Source: Strongylocentrotus droebachiensis
Taxonomy: Eukaryota; Echinodermata; Echinoidea; Camarodonta; Strongylocentrotidae
Direction: 5' to 3'
Assembly: GCA_035222895.1 (NCBI GenBank)
Contig: JAVYIG010002757.1
Location: 124,001-188,000, forward strand
Length of the DNA stretch: 64,000 nucleotides
The notes below the pieces were generated by a model. It was not told where the DNA came from and did no database searches. It saw only the letters and a list, made by a program, of their open reading frames with translations. Made by a program: the position numbers and the translations under genes. Below are positions 1-13,900 of this stretch, one piece after another; positions within the stretch are counted from its first letter, which is position 1, and the number at the start of each line of letters is the position of its first letter.

Positions 1-138
1 TACATGTATGCTCAATAGTTAGAGGATGGAGATGTATATAGTCCTTCAGTCCGCTTTATAGACAAAAAAGCATACGAAAGTAAGAAAAGACGAATTTTAG
101 ACAAAACATATGTGGTAATTATAATAAATTTTACTTAC

Positions 139-1980
139 CTGTCGAGCAGTTCATGCCAGTATAACCTGAAGCACACGTACAGGTATAATAGTTGACACCG
201 TCATTACATGTCCCTCCATTCAAACAGGCACGAGGAAAACAGTTGTCAATATCTACAGTGGGAAAGTTTGAGATATTAATTGATAAGACAAGTGATTACG
301 GTAGTTCCTCCGTAATATAAAATGTGTGTATTTTATTACAGGATGGTGTTCTTTAGAAATTATAACAACATTTACTTACCCATTGAGCAGTTCATTCCAG
401 TATAACCTGAAGCACATGTACAGGTATAAGAGTTGACACCATCTGCACATGTCCCACCATTCAAACAGGAATAAGGATCACAGTCGTCAATATCTACAAT
501 GGGAAAGTGAAAGTTTTTAATGGAAAAGACAAGGGATTAAGATATATTCCTCCATAATATGAATTGTGTGTATTTCATTACAATGATATTGTCTTTTTCA
601 TATAATGAGATTAATGAATTAATAAGTTAAATAAAAAGTACAAGGAATTACGATATATAGTTTTTCATGATATTATTTGTGTTTTTAAATCAATGAGATT
701 GAAATTTGGAAGCTAAACTTAATAATAACATAAAATACTTTTTTGTTCTCAACAAACATAAAAAGTAGTACCGATATGTCTTTTTGTTACTGCTATGCCA
801 TCGAAAAGTAACTTTAAGGAGAGGAGGTATATATATCTACATGTATGCTCAATAGTAAGAGGATGGAGATGTATATAGTCCTTCAGTCCGCTTTATAGAC
901 AAAAAAGCATTTGAAAGTAAGAAAAGAGGAATTTTTGACAAAACATATGTGGTAATTATAATAAAATTTACTTACCCGTCGAGCAGTTCATGCCAGTATA
1001 ACCTGAAGCACACGTACAGGTATAATAGTTGACACCATCATTACATGTCCCTCCATTCAAACAGGCACGAGGAAAACAGTTGTCAATATCTACAGTGGGA
1101 AAGTTTGAGATATTAATGGATAAGACAAGTGATTACGGTAGTTTTTCCGTAATATAAAATGTGTGTATTTTATTACAGGATGGTGTTCTTTAGAAATTAT
1201 AACACAATTTACTTACCCAATGAGCAGTTCATTCCAGTATAACCTGAAGCACATGTACAGGTATAAGAGTTGACACCATCTGAACATGTTCCACCATTCA
1301 AACAGGAATAAGGTTCACAGTCGTCAATATCTACAATGGGAAAGTGGGGGTGGGGTGAGGGGTGGGGTGGGGGAGATGGGGTTAATGGAAAAGACATCGG
1401 ATAACGATATATTCCTCCATTCTATGAAATGTGTGTATTTCATCACAATTCCATTTGTCTTCGTCATGAAATGAGAGTAATGGTTTTAATTAGTTCAATG
1501 AAATGTTCAAGGATACATGATATAGTTTTCCAGAATATCATTTGTGTTTATTTTATTATAACAAATATTTTGCTTTGTCGTACAGTAAGATTGTAATGAA
1601 GAAGCTAAACTGAATTATAAAAGGAATTACTTTTTCCTCACAAAAAAATGAGCACCGAGATAAATTCTTGTTTTTGCTTTGCCATCAAAAGGTAATTTCA
1701 GGAGAGGAGAAATAGATCTACATAAATGCACAATAAATTAAAGAAAGAACATTTAGTCCTTCAGACAGCTATATAGACATAAGGTGGTATAAATGTTTAG
1801 GAAAATAAGAATTTTTGACAGCATATCTTGGGTGGTCTGCAGAGAATTATAACACAATTAACTTACCAGTTGAGCAGTTCATTCCAGTAAAACCTGAAGC
1901 ACATGTACAGGTATAAGAGTTGACACCATCTGCACATGTCCCACCATTCAAACAGGAATAAGGAACACAGTCGTCAATAT
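139..1980 (-). CDS. EGF array module M1 (five exons)
   Basis: Exons 139-252, 380-493, 976-1089, 1217-1330 and 1867-1980, phase 1-1. Variants place it with M3 and M6, not with M4/M7. The donor at 138 is intact and the sequence up to base 1 is ordinary array intron, so the array very probably continues left of the window. Confidence 0.9.
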
Positions 1981-4900
1981 CTACAATGGGAAAGTGAAAG
2001 TTTTTTAATGGAAAAGACAAGGGATTAAGATATATTCCTCCATAATATGAATTGTGTGTATTTCATTACAATGATGTTGTCTTTATCATATAGTGAGATT
2101 AATGAATTAATTAGTTAAATAAAAAGTACAAGGAATTACGATTGATAGTTTTCCATGATATTATTTGTGTTAATAAATCAATGAGATTGAAATTTGGAAG
2201 CTAAACTTAATAATAACATAAAATACTTTTTTGTTCTCAACAAACATAAAAAGTAGTACCGATATGTCTTTTTGTTACTGCTATGCCATCGAAAAGTAAC
2301 TTTAAGGAGAGGAGGTATATATATCTACATGTATGCTCAATAGTAAGAGGATGGAGATGTATATAGTCCTTCAGTCCGCTTTATAGACAAAAAAGCATTT
2401 GAAAGTAAGAAAAGTGAAATTTTTGACAAAACATATGTGGTAATTATAATAAAATTTACTTACCCGTCGAGCAGTTCATGCCAGTATAACCTGAAGCACA
2501 CGTACAGGTATAATAGTTGACACCATCATTACATGTCCCTCCATTCAAACAGGCACGAGGAAAACAGTTGTCAATATCTACAGTGGGAAAGTTTGAGATA
2601 TTAATGGATAAGACAAGTGATTACGGTAGTTTCTCCGTAATATAAAATGTGTGTATTTTATTACAGGATGGTGTTCTTTAGAAATTATAACACAATTTAC
2701 TTACCCAATGAGCAGTTCATTCCAGTATAACCTGAAGCACATGTACAGGTATAAGAGTTGACACCATCTGAACATGTTCCACCATTCAAACAGGAATAAG
2801 GTTCACAGTCGTCAATATCTACAATGGGAAAGTGGGGGTGGGGTGAGGGGTGGGGTGGGGGAGATGGGGTTAATGGAAAAGACATCGGATAACGATATAT
2901 TCCTCCATTCTATGAAATGTGTGTATTTCATCACAATTCCATTTGTCTTCGTCATGAAATGAGAGTAATGGTTTTAATTAGTTCAATGAAACGTTCAAGG
3001 ATACATGATATAGTTTTCCAGAATATCATTTGTGTTTATTTTATTATAACAAATATTTTGCTTTGTCGTACAGTAAGATTGTAATGAAGAAGCTAAACTG
3101 AATTATAAAAGGAATTACTTTTTCCTCACAAAAAAATGAGCACCGAGATAAATTCTTGTTTTTGCTTTGCCATCAAAAGGTAACTTCAGGAGAGGAGATA
3201 TAGATCTACATAAATGCACAATAAATTAAAGAAAGAACATTTAGTCCTTCAGACAGCTATATAGACATAAGATGGTATAAATGTTTAGGAAAATAAGAAT
3301 TTTTGACAGCATATCTTGGGTGGTCTGCAGAGAATTATAACACAATTAACTTACCAGTTGAGCAGTTCATTCCAGTAAAACCTGAAGCACATGTACAGGT
3401 ATAAGAGTTGACACCATCTGCACATGTCCCACCATTCAAACAGGAATAAGGAACACAGTCGTCAATATCTACAATGGGAAAGTGAAAGTTTTTTAATGGA
3501 AAAGACAAGGGATTAAGATATATTCCTCCATAATATGAATTGTGTGTATTTCATTACAATGATGTTGTCTTTATCATATAGTGAGATTAATGAATTAATT
3601 AGTTAAAAAAAAATTACAAGGAATTACGATTGATAGTTTTCCATGATATTATTTGTGTTTATAAATCAAGAAGATTGAAATTTGAAAGATAAACTTAATA
3701 ATAACAGAAAATACTTTTTTGTTCTCACCAAACATAAAAAGTAGCACCGATATGTCTTTTTGTTACTGCTATGCCATCGAAAAGTAAATTTAGGGAGAGG
3801 AGGTATATATATCTACATGTATGCTCAATAGTTAGAGGATGGAGATGTATATAGTCCTTCAGTCCGCTTTATAGACAAAAAAGCATACGAAAGTAAGAAA
3901 AGACGAATTTTAGACAAAACATATGTGGTAATTATAATAAATTTTACTTACCTGTCGAGCAGTTCATGCCAGTATAACCTGAAGCACACGTACAGGTATA
4001 ATAGTTGACACCGTCATTACATGTCCCTCCATTCAAACAGGCACGAGGAAAACAGTTGTCAATATCTACAGTGGGAAAGTTTGAGATATTAATTGATAAG
4101 ACAAGTGATTACGGTAGTTCCTCCGTAATATAAAATGTGTGTATTTTATTACAGGATGGTGTTCTTTAGAAATTATAACAACATTTACTTACCCATTGAG
4201 CAGTTCATTCCAGTATAACCTGAAGCACATGTACAGGTATAAGAGTTGACACCATCTGCACATGTCCCACCATTCAAACAGGAATAAGGATCACAGTCGT
4301 CAATATCTACAATGGGAAAGTGAAAGTTTTTAATGGAAAAGACAAGGGATTAAGATATATTCCTCCATAATATGAATTGTGTGTATTTCATTACAATGAT
4401 ATTGTCTTTTTCATATAATGAGATTAATGAATTAATAAGTTAAATACAAAGTACAAGGAATTACGATATATAGTTTTTCATGATATTATTTGTGTTTTTA
4501 AATCAATGAGATTGAAATTTGGAAGCTAAACTTAATAATAACATAAAATACTTTTTTGTTCTCAACAAACATAAAAAGTAGTACCGATATGTCTTTTTGT
4601 TACTGCTATGCCATCGAAAAGTAACTTTAAGGAGAGGAGGTATATATATCTACATGTATGCTCAATAGTAAGAGGATGGAGATGTATATAGTCCTTCAGT
4701 CCGCTTTATAGACAAAAAAGCATTTGAAAGTAAGAAAAGAGGAATTTTTGACAAAACATATGTGGTAATTATAATAAAATTTACTTACCCGTCGAGCAGT
4801 TCATGCCAGTATAACCTGAAGCACACGTACAGGTATAATAGTTGACACCATCATTACATGTCCCTCCATTCAAACAGGCACGAGGAAAACAGTTGTCAAT

Positions 4901-7900
4901 ATCTACAGTGGGAAAGTTTGAGATATTAATGGATAAGACAAGTGATTACGGTAGTTTTTCCGTAATATAAAATGTGTGTATTTTATTACAGGATGGTGTT
5001 CTTTAGAAATTATAACACAATTTACTTACCCAATGAGCAGTTCATTCCAGTATAACCTGAAGCACATGTACAGGTATAAGAGTTGACACCATCTGAACAT
5101 GTTCCACCATTCAAACAGGAATAAGGTTCACAGTCGTCAATATCTACAATGGGAAAGTGGGGGTGGGGTGAGGGGTGGGGTGGGGGAGATGGGGTTAATG
5201 GAAAAGACATCGGATAACGATATATTCCTCCATTCTATGAAATGTGTGTATTTCATCACAATTCCATTTGTCTTCGTCATGAAATGAGAGTAATGGTTTT
5301 AATTAGTTCAATGAAATGTTCAAGGATACATGATATAGTTTTCCAGAATATCATTTGTGTTTATTTTATTATAACAAATATTTTGCTTTGTCGTACAGTA
5401 AGATTGTAATGAAGAAGCTAAACTGAATTATAAAAGGAATTACTTTTTCCTCACAAAAAAATGAGCACCGAGATAAATTCTTGTTTTTGCTTTGCCATCA
5501 AAAGGTAACTTCAGGAGAGGAGATATAGATCTACATAAATGCACAATAAATTAAAGAAAGAACATTTAGTCCTTCAGACAGCTATATAGACATAAGGTGG
5601 TATAAATGTTTAGGAAAATAAGAATTTTTGACAGCATATCTTGGGTGGTCTGCAGAGAATTATAACACAATTAACTTACCAGTTGAGCAGTTCATACTAG
5701 TAAAACCTGAAGCACATGTACAGGTATAAGAGTTGACACCATCTGCACATGTCCCACCATTCAAACAGGAATAAGGAACACAGTCGTCAATATCTACAAT
5801 GGGAAAGTGAAAGTTTTTTAATGGAAAAGACAAGGGATTAAGATATATTCCTCCATAATATGAATTGTGTGTATTTCATTACAATGATGTTGTCTTTATC
5901 ATATAGTGAGATTAATGAATTAATTAGTTAAATAAAAAGTACAAGGAGTAACGATTGATAGTTTTCCATGATATTATTTGTGTTTATAAATCAAGAAGAT
6001 TGAAATTTGAAAGATAAACTTAATAATAACAGAAAATACTTTTTTGTTCTCAACAAACATAAAAAGTAGCACCGATATGTCTTTTTGTTACTGCTATGCC
6101 ATCGAAAAGTAAATTTAGGGAGAGGAGGTATATATATCTACATGTATGCTCAATAGTTAGAGAATGGAGATGTATATAGTCCTTCAGTCCGATTTATAGA
6201 CAAAAAAGCATATGAAAGTAAGAAAAGACGAATTTTAGACAAAACATATATGGTAATTATAATAAATTTTACTTACCCGTCGAGCAGTTCATGCCAGTAT
6301 AACCTGAAGCACACGTACAGGTATAATAGTTGACACCGTCATTACATGTCCCTCCATTCAAACAGGCACGAGGAAAACAGTTGTCAATATCTACAGTGGG
6401 AAAGTTTGAGATATTAATGGATAAGACAAGTGATTACGGTAGTTCCTCCGTAATATAAAATGTGTGTATTTTATTACAGGATGGTGTTCTTTAGAAATTA
6501 TAACAACATTTACTTACCCATTGAGCAGTTCATTCCAGTATAACCTGAAGCACATGTACAGGTATAAGAGTTGACACCATCTGCACATGTCCCACCATTC
6601 AAACAGGAATAAGGATCACAGTCGTCAATATCTACCATGGGAAAGTGAAAGTTTTTAATGGAAAAGACAAGGGATTAAGATATATTTCTCCATAATATGA
6701 ATTGTGTGTATTTCATTACAATGATATTGTCTTTTTCATATAATGAGATTAATGAATTAATTAGTTAAATAAAAAGTACAAGGAATTACGATATATAGTT
6801 TTCCATGATATTATTTGTGTTTATAAATCAATGAGATTGAAATTTGGAAGCTAAACTTAATAATAACATAAAATACTTTTTTGTTCTCAACAAACATAAA
6901 AAGTAGTACCGATATGTCTTTTTGTTACTGCTATACCATCGAAAAGTAACTTTAAGGAGAGGAGGTATATATATCTACATGTATGCTCAATAGTAAAAGG
7001 ATGGAGATGTATATAGTCCTTCAGTCCGCTTTATAGACAAAAAAGCATTTGAAAGTAAGAAAAGAGGAATTTTTGACAAAACATATGTGGTAATTATAAT
7101 AAAATTTACTTACCCGTCGAGCAGTTCATGCCAGTATAACCTGAAGCACACGTACAGGTATAATAGTTGACACCATCATTACATGTCCCTCCATTAAAAC
7201 AGGCACGAGGAAAACAGTTGTCAATATCTACAGGGGGAAAGTTTGAGATATTAATGGATAAGACAAGTGATTACGGTAGTTTCTCCGTAATATAAAATGT
7301 GTGTATTTTATTACAGGATGGTGTTCTTTAGAAATTATAACACAACTTACTTACCCAATGAGCAGTTCATTCCAGTATAACCTGAAGCACATGTACAGGT
7401 ATAAGAGTTGACACCATCTGAACATGTTCCACCATTCAAACAGGAATAAGGTTCACAGTCGTCAATATCTACAATGGGAAAGTGGGGGTGGGGTGAGGTG
7501 TGGGGTGGGGGAGATGGGGTTAATGGAAAAGACATCGGATAACGATATATTCCTCCATTCTATGAAATTCGTGTATTACATCACAATTCCATTTATCTTT
7601 GTCATGAAATGAGAGTAATGTTTTTTATTAGTTTAATGAAACGTTCAAGGATATATGATATAGTTTTCCAGAATATCATTTGTGTTTATTTTATTATAAC
7701 AAATATTTTGCTTTGTCGTACAGTAAGATTGTAATGAAGAAGCTAAACTGAATTATAAAAGGAATTACTTTTTCCTCACAAAAAAATGAGCACCGAGATG
7801 ACTTCTTGTTTTTGCTTTGCCATCAAAAGGTAACTTCAGGAGAGGAGATATAGATCTACATAAATGCACAATAAATTAAAGAAAGAACATAGTCCTTCAG

Positions 7901-10900
7901 ACAGCTATATAGACATAAGGTGGTATAAATGTTTAGGAAAAGAAGAATTTTTGACAGCATATCTTGGGTGGTCTGCAGAGAATCATAACACAATTAACTT
8001 ACCAGTTAAGCAGTTCATTCCAGTATAACCCGAAGCACATGTACAGGTATAAGAGTTGACACCGTCTGCACATGTCCCACCATTCAAACAGGAATAAGGA
8101 ACACAGTCGTCAATATCTACAATGGGAAAGTGAAAGTTTTTTAATGGAAAAGACAAGGGATTAAGATATATTCCTCCATAATATGAATTGTGTGTATTTC
8201 ATTACAATGATGTTGTCTTTATCATATAGTGAGATTAATGAATTAATTAGTTAAATAAAAAGTACAAGGAATTACGATTGATAGTTTTCCATGATATTAT
8301 TTGTGTTAATAAATCAATGAGATTGAAATTTGGAAGCTAAACTTAATAATAACATAAAATACTTTTTTGTTCTCAACAAACATAAAAAGTAGTACCGATA
8401 TGTCTTTTTGTTACTGCTATGCCATCGAAAAGTAACTTTAAGGAGAGGAGGTATATATATCTACATGTATGCTCAATAGTAAGAGGATGGAGATGTATAT
8501 AGTCCTTCAGTCCGCTTTATAGACAAAAAAGCATTTGAAAGTAAGAAAAGTGAAATTTTTGACAAAACATATGTGGTAATTATAATAAAATTTACTTACC
8601 CGTCGAGCAGTTCATGCCAGTATAACCTGAAGCACACGTACAGGTATAATAGTTGACACCATCATTACATGTCCCTCCATTCAAACAGGCACGAGGAAAA
8701 CAGTTGTCAATATCTACAGTGGGAAAGTTTGAGATATTAATGGATAAGACAAGTGATTACGGTAGTTTCTCCGTAATATAAAATGTGTGTATTTTATTAC
8801 AGGATGGTGTTCTTTAGAAATTATAACACAATTTACTTACCCAATGAGCAGTTCATTCCAGTATAACCTGAAGCACATGTACAGGTATAAGAGTTGACAC
8901 CATCTGAACATGTTCCACCATTCAAACAGGAATAAGGTTCACAGTCGTCAATATCTACAATGGGAAAGTGGGGGTGGGGTGAGGGGTGGGGTGGGGGAGA
9001 TGGGGTTAATGGAAAAGACATCGGATAACGATATATTCCTCCATTCTATGAAATGTGTGTATTTCATCACAATTCCATTTGTCTTCGTCATGAAATGAGA
9101 GTAATGGTTTTAATTAGTTCAATGAAACGTTCAAGGATACATGATATAGTTTTCCAGAATATCATTTGTGTTTATTTTATTATAACAAATATTTTGCTTT
9201 GTCGTACAGTAAGATTGTAATGAAGAAGCTAAACTGAATTATAAAAGGAATTACTTTTTCCTCACAAAAAAATGAGCACCGAGATAAATTCTTGTTTTTG
9301 CTTTGCCATCAAAAGGTAACTTCAGGAGAGGAGATATAGATCTACATAAATGCACAATAAATTAAAGAAAGAACATTTAGTCCTTCAGACAGCTATATAG
9401 ACATAAGATGGTATAAATGTTTAGGAAAATAAGAATTTTTGACAGCATATCTTGGGTGGTCTGCAGAGAATTATAACACAATTAACTTACCAGTTGAGCA
9501 GTTCATTCCAGTAAAACCTGAAGCACATGTACAGGTATAAGAGTTGACACCATCTGCACATGTCCCACCATTCAAACAGGAATAAGGAACACAGTCGTCA
9601 ATATCTACAATGGGAAAGTGAAAGTTTTTTAATGGAAAAGACAAGGGATTAAGATATATTCCTCCATAATATGAATTGTGTGTATTTCATTACAATGATG
9701 TTGTCTTTATCATATAGTGAGATTAATGAATTAATTAGTTAAATAAAAATTACAAGGAATTACGATTGATAGTTTTCCATGATATTATTTGTGTTTATAA
9801 ATCAAGAAGATTGAAATTTGAAAGATAAACTTAATAATAACAGAAAATACTTTTTTGTTCTCACCAAACATAAAAAGTAGCACCGATATGTCTTTTTGTT
9901 ACTGCTATGCCATCGAAAAGTAAATTTAGGGAGAGGAGGTATATATATCTACATGTATGCTCAATAGTTAGAGGATGGAGATGTATATAGTCCTTCAGTC
10001 CGCTTTATAGACAAAAAAGCATACGAAAGTAAGAAAAGACGAATTTTAGACAAAACATATGTGGTAATTATAATAAATTTTACTTACCTGTCGAGCAGTT
10101 CATGCCAGTATAACCTGAAGCACACGTACAGGTATAATAGTTGACACCGTCATTACATGTCCCTCCATTCAAACAGGCACGAGGAAAACAGTTGTCAATA
10201 TCTACAGTGGGAAAGTTTGAGATATTAATTGATAAGACAAGTGATTACGGTAGTTCCTCCGTAATATAAAATGTGTGTATTTTATTACAGGATGGTGTTC
10301 TTTAGAAATTATAACAACATTTACTTACCCATTGAGCAGTTCATTCCAGTATAACCTGAAGCACATGTACAGGTATAAGAGTTGACACCATCTGCACATG
10401 TCCCACCATTCAAACAGGAATAAGGATCACAGTCGTCAATATCTACAATGGGAAAGTGAAAGTTTTTAATGGAAAAGACAAGGGATTAAGATATATTCCT
10501 CCATAATATGAATTGTGTGTATTTCATTACAATGATATTGTCTTTTTCATATAATGAGATTAATGAATTAATAAGTTAAATAAAAAGTACAAGGAATTAC
10601 GATATATAGTTTTTCATGATATTATTTGTGTTTTTAAATCAATGAGATTGAAATTTGGAAGCTAAACTTAATAATAACATAAAATACTTTTTTGTTCTCA
10701 ACAAACATAAAAAGTAGTACCGATATGTCTTTTTGTTACTGCTATGCCATCGAAAAGTAACTTTAAGGAGAGGAGGTATATATATCTACATGTATGCTCA
10801 ATAGTAAGAGGATGGAGATGTATATAGTCCTTCAGTCCGCTTTATAGACAAAAAAGCATTTGAAAGTAAGAAAAGAGGAATTTTTGACAAAACATATGTG

Positions 10901-13900
10901 GTAATTATAATAAAATTTACTTACCCGTCGAGCAGTTCATGCCAGTATAACCTGAAGCACACGTACAGGTATAATAGTTGACACCATCATTACATGTCCC
11001 TCCATTCAAACAGGCACGAGGAAAACAGTTGTCAATATCTACAGTGGGAAAGTTTGAGATATTAATGGATAAGACAAGTGATTACGGTAGTTTTTCCGTA
11101 ATATAAAATGTGTGTATTTTATTACAGGATGGTGTTCTTTAGAAATTATAACACAATTTACTTACCCAATGAGCAGTTCATTCCAGTATAACCTGAAGCA
11201 CATGTACAGGTATAAGAGTTGACACCATCTGAACATGTTCCACCATTCAAACAGGAATAAGGTTCACAGTCGTCAATATCTACAATGGGAAAGTGGGGGG
11301 TGGGGTGAGGGGTGGGGTGGGGGAGATGGGGTTAATGGAAAAGACATCGGATAACGATATATTCCTCCATTCTATGAAATGTGTGTATTTCATCACAATT
11401 CCATTTGTCTTCGTCATGAAATGAGAGTAATGGTTTTAATTAGTTCAATGAAATGTTCAAGGATACATGATATAGTTTTCCAGAATATCATTTGTGTTTA
11501 TTTTATTATAACAAATATTTTGCTTTGTCGTACAGTAAGATTGTAATGAAGAAGCTAAACTGAATTATAAAAGGAATTACTTTTTCCTCACAAAAAAATG
11601 AGCACCGAGATAAATTCTTGTTTTTGCTTTGCCATCAAAAGGTAACTTCAGGAGAGGAGATATAGATCTACATAAATGCACAATAAATTAAAGAAAGAAC
11701 ATTTAGTCCTTCAGACAGCTATATAGACATAAGGTGGTATAAATGTTTAGGAAAATAAGAATTTTTGACAGCATATCTTGGGTGGTCTGCAGAGAATTAT
11801 AACACAATTAACTTACCAGTTGAGCAGTTCATTCCAGTAAAACCTGAAGCACATGTACAGGTATAAGAGTTGACACCATCTGCACATGTCCCACCATTCA
11901 AACAGGAATAAGGAACACAGTCGTCAATATCTACAATGGGAAAGTGAAAGTTTTTTAATGGAAAAGACAAGGGATTAAGATATATTCCTCCATAATATGA
12001 ATTGTGTGTATTTCATTACAATGATGTTGTCTTTATCATATAGTGAGATTAATGAATTAATTAGTTAAATAAAAAGTACAAGGAATTACGATTGATAGTT
12101 TTCCATGATATTATTTGTGTTTATAAATCAAGAAGATTGAAATTTGAAAGATAAACTTAATAATAACAGAAAATACTTTTTTGTTCTCAACAAACATAAA
12201 AAGTAGCACCGATATGTCTTTTTGTTACTGCTATGCCATCGAAAAGTAAATTTAGGGAGAGGAGGTATATATATCTACATGTATGCTCAATAGTTAGAGA
12301 ATGGAGATGTATATAGTCCTTCAGTCCGATTTATAGACAAAAAAGCATATGAAAGTAAGAAAAGACGAATTTTAGACAAAACATATATGGTAATTATAAT
12401 AAATTTTACTTACCCGTCGAGCAGTTCATGCCAGTATAACCTGAAGCACACGTACAGGTATAATAGTTGACACCGTCATTACATGTCCCTCCATTCAAAC
12501 AGGCACGAGGAAAACAGTTGTCAATATCTACAGTGGGAAAGTTTGAGATATTAATGGATAAGACAAGTGATTACGGTAGTTCCTCCGTAATATAAAATGT
12601 GTGTATTTTATTACAGGATGGTGTTCTTTAGAAATTATAACAACATTTACTTACCCATTGAGCAGTTCATTCCAGTATAACCTGAAGCACATGTACAGGT
12701 ATAAGAGTTGACACCATCTGCACATGTCCCACCATTCAAACAGGAATAAGGATCACAGTCGTCAATATCTACCATGGGAAAGTGAAAGTTTTTAATGGAA
12801 AAGACAAGGGATTAAGATATATTTCTCCATAATATGAATTGTGTGTATTTCATTACAATGATATTGTCTTTTTCATATAATGAGATTAATGAATTAATTA
12901 GTTAAATAAAAAGTACAAGGAATTACGATATATAGTTTTCCATGATATTATTTGTGTTTATAAGTCAATGAGATTGAAATTTGGAAGCTAAACTTAATAA
13001 TAACATAAAATACTTTTTTGTTCTCAACAAACATAAAAAGTAGTACCGATATGTCTTTTTGTTACTGCTATACCATCGAAAAGTAACTTTAAGGAGAGGA
13101 GGTATATATATCTACATGTATGCTCAATAGTAAAAGGATGGAGATGTATATAGTCCTTCAGTCCGCTTTATAGACAAAAAAGCATTTGAAAGTAAGAAAA
13201 GAGGAATTTTTGACAAAACATATGTGGTAATTATAATAAAATTTACTTACCCGTCGAGCAGTTCATGCCAGTATAACCTGAAGCACACGTACAGGTATAA
13301 TAGTTGACACCATCATTACATGTCCCTCCATTAAAACAGGCACGAGGAAAACAGTTGTCAATATCTACAGGGGGAAAGTTTGAGATATTAATGGATAAGA
13401 CAAGTGATTACGGTAGTTTCTCCGTAATATAAAATGTGTGTATTTTATTACAGGATGGTGTTCTTTAGAAATTATAACACAACTTACTTACCCAATGAGC
13501 AGTTCATTCCAGTATAACCTGAAGCACATGTACAGGTATAAGAGTTGACACCATCTGAACATGTTCCACCATTCAAACAGGAATAAGGTTCACAGTCGTC
13601 AATATCTACAATGGGAAAGTGGGGGTGGGGTGAGGTGTGGGGTGGGGGAGATGGGGTTAATGGAAAAGACATCGGATAACGATATATTCCTCCATTCTAT
13701 GAAATTCGTGTATTACATCACAATTCCATTTATCTTTGTCATGAAATGAGAGTAATGTTTTTTATTAGTTTAATGAAACGTTCAAGGATATATGATATAG
13801 TTTTCCAGAATATCATTTGTGTTTATTTTATTATAACAAATATTTTGCTTTGTCGTACAGTAAGATTGTAATGAAGAAGCTAAACTGAATTATAAAAGGA

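Noticed and set aside
1209-1397. Frame adding [18 protein letters not shown] before an EGF (seven copies)
   Set aside because: The Pro-rich start is translation of the C-rich intron tract. The acceptor CCATTGTAG and the shared phase place the exon at 1217-1330.
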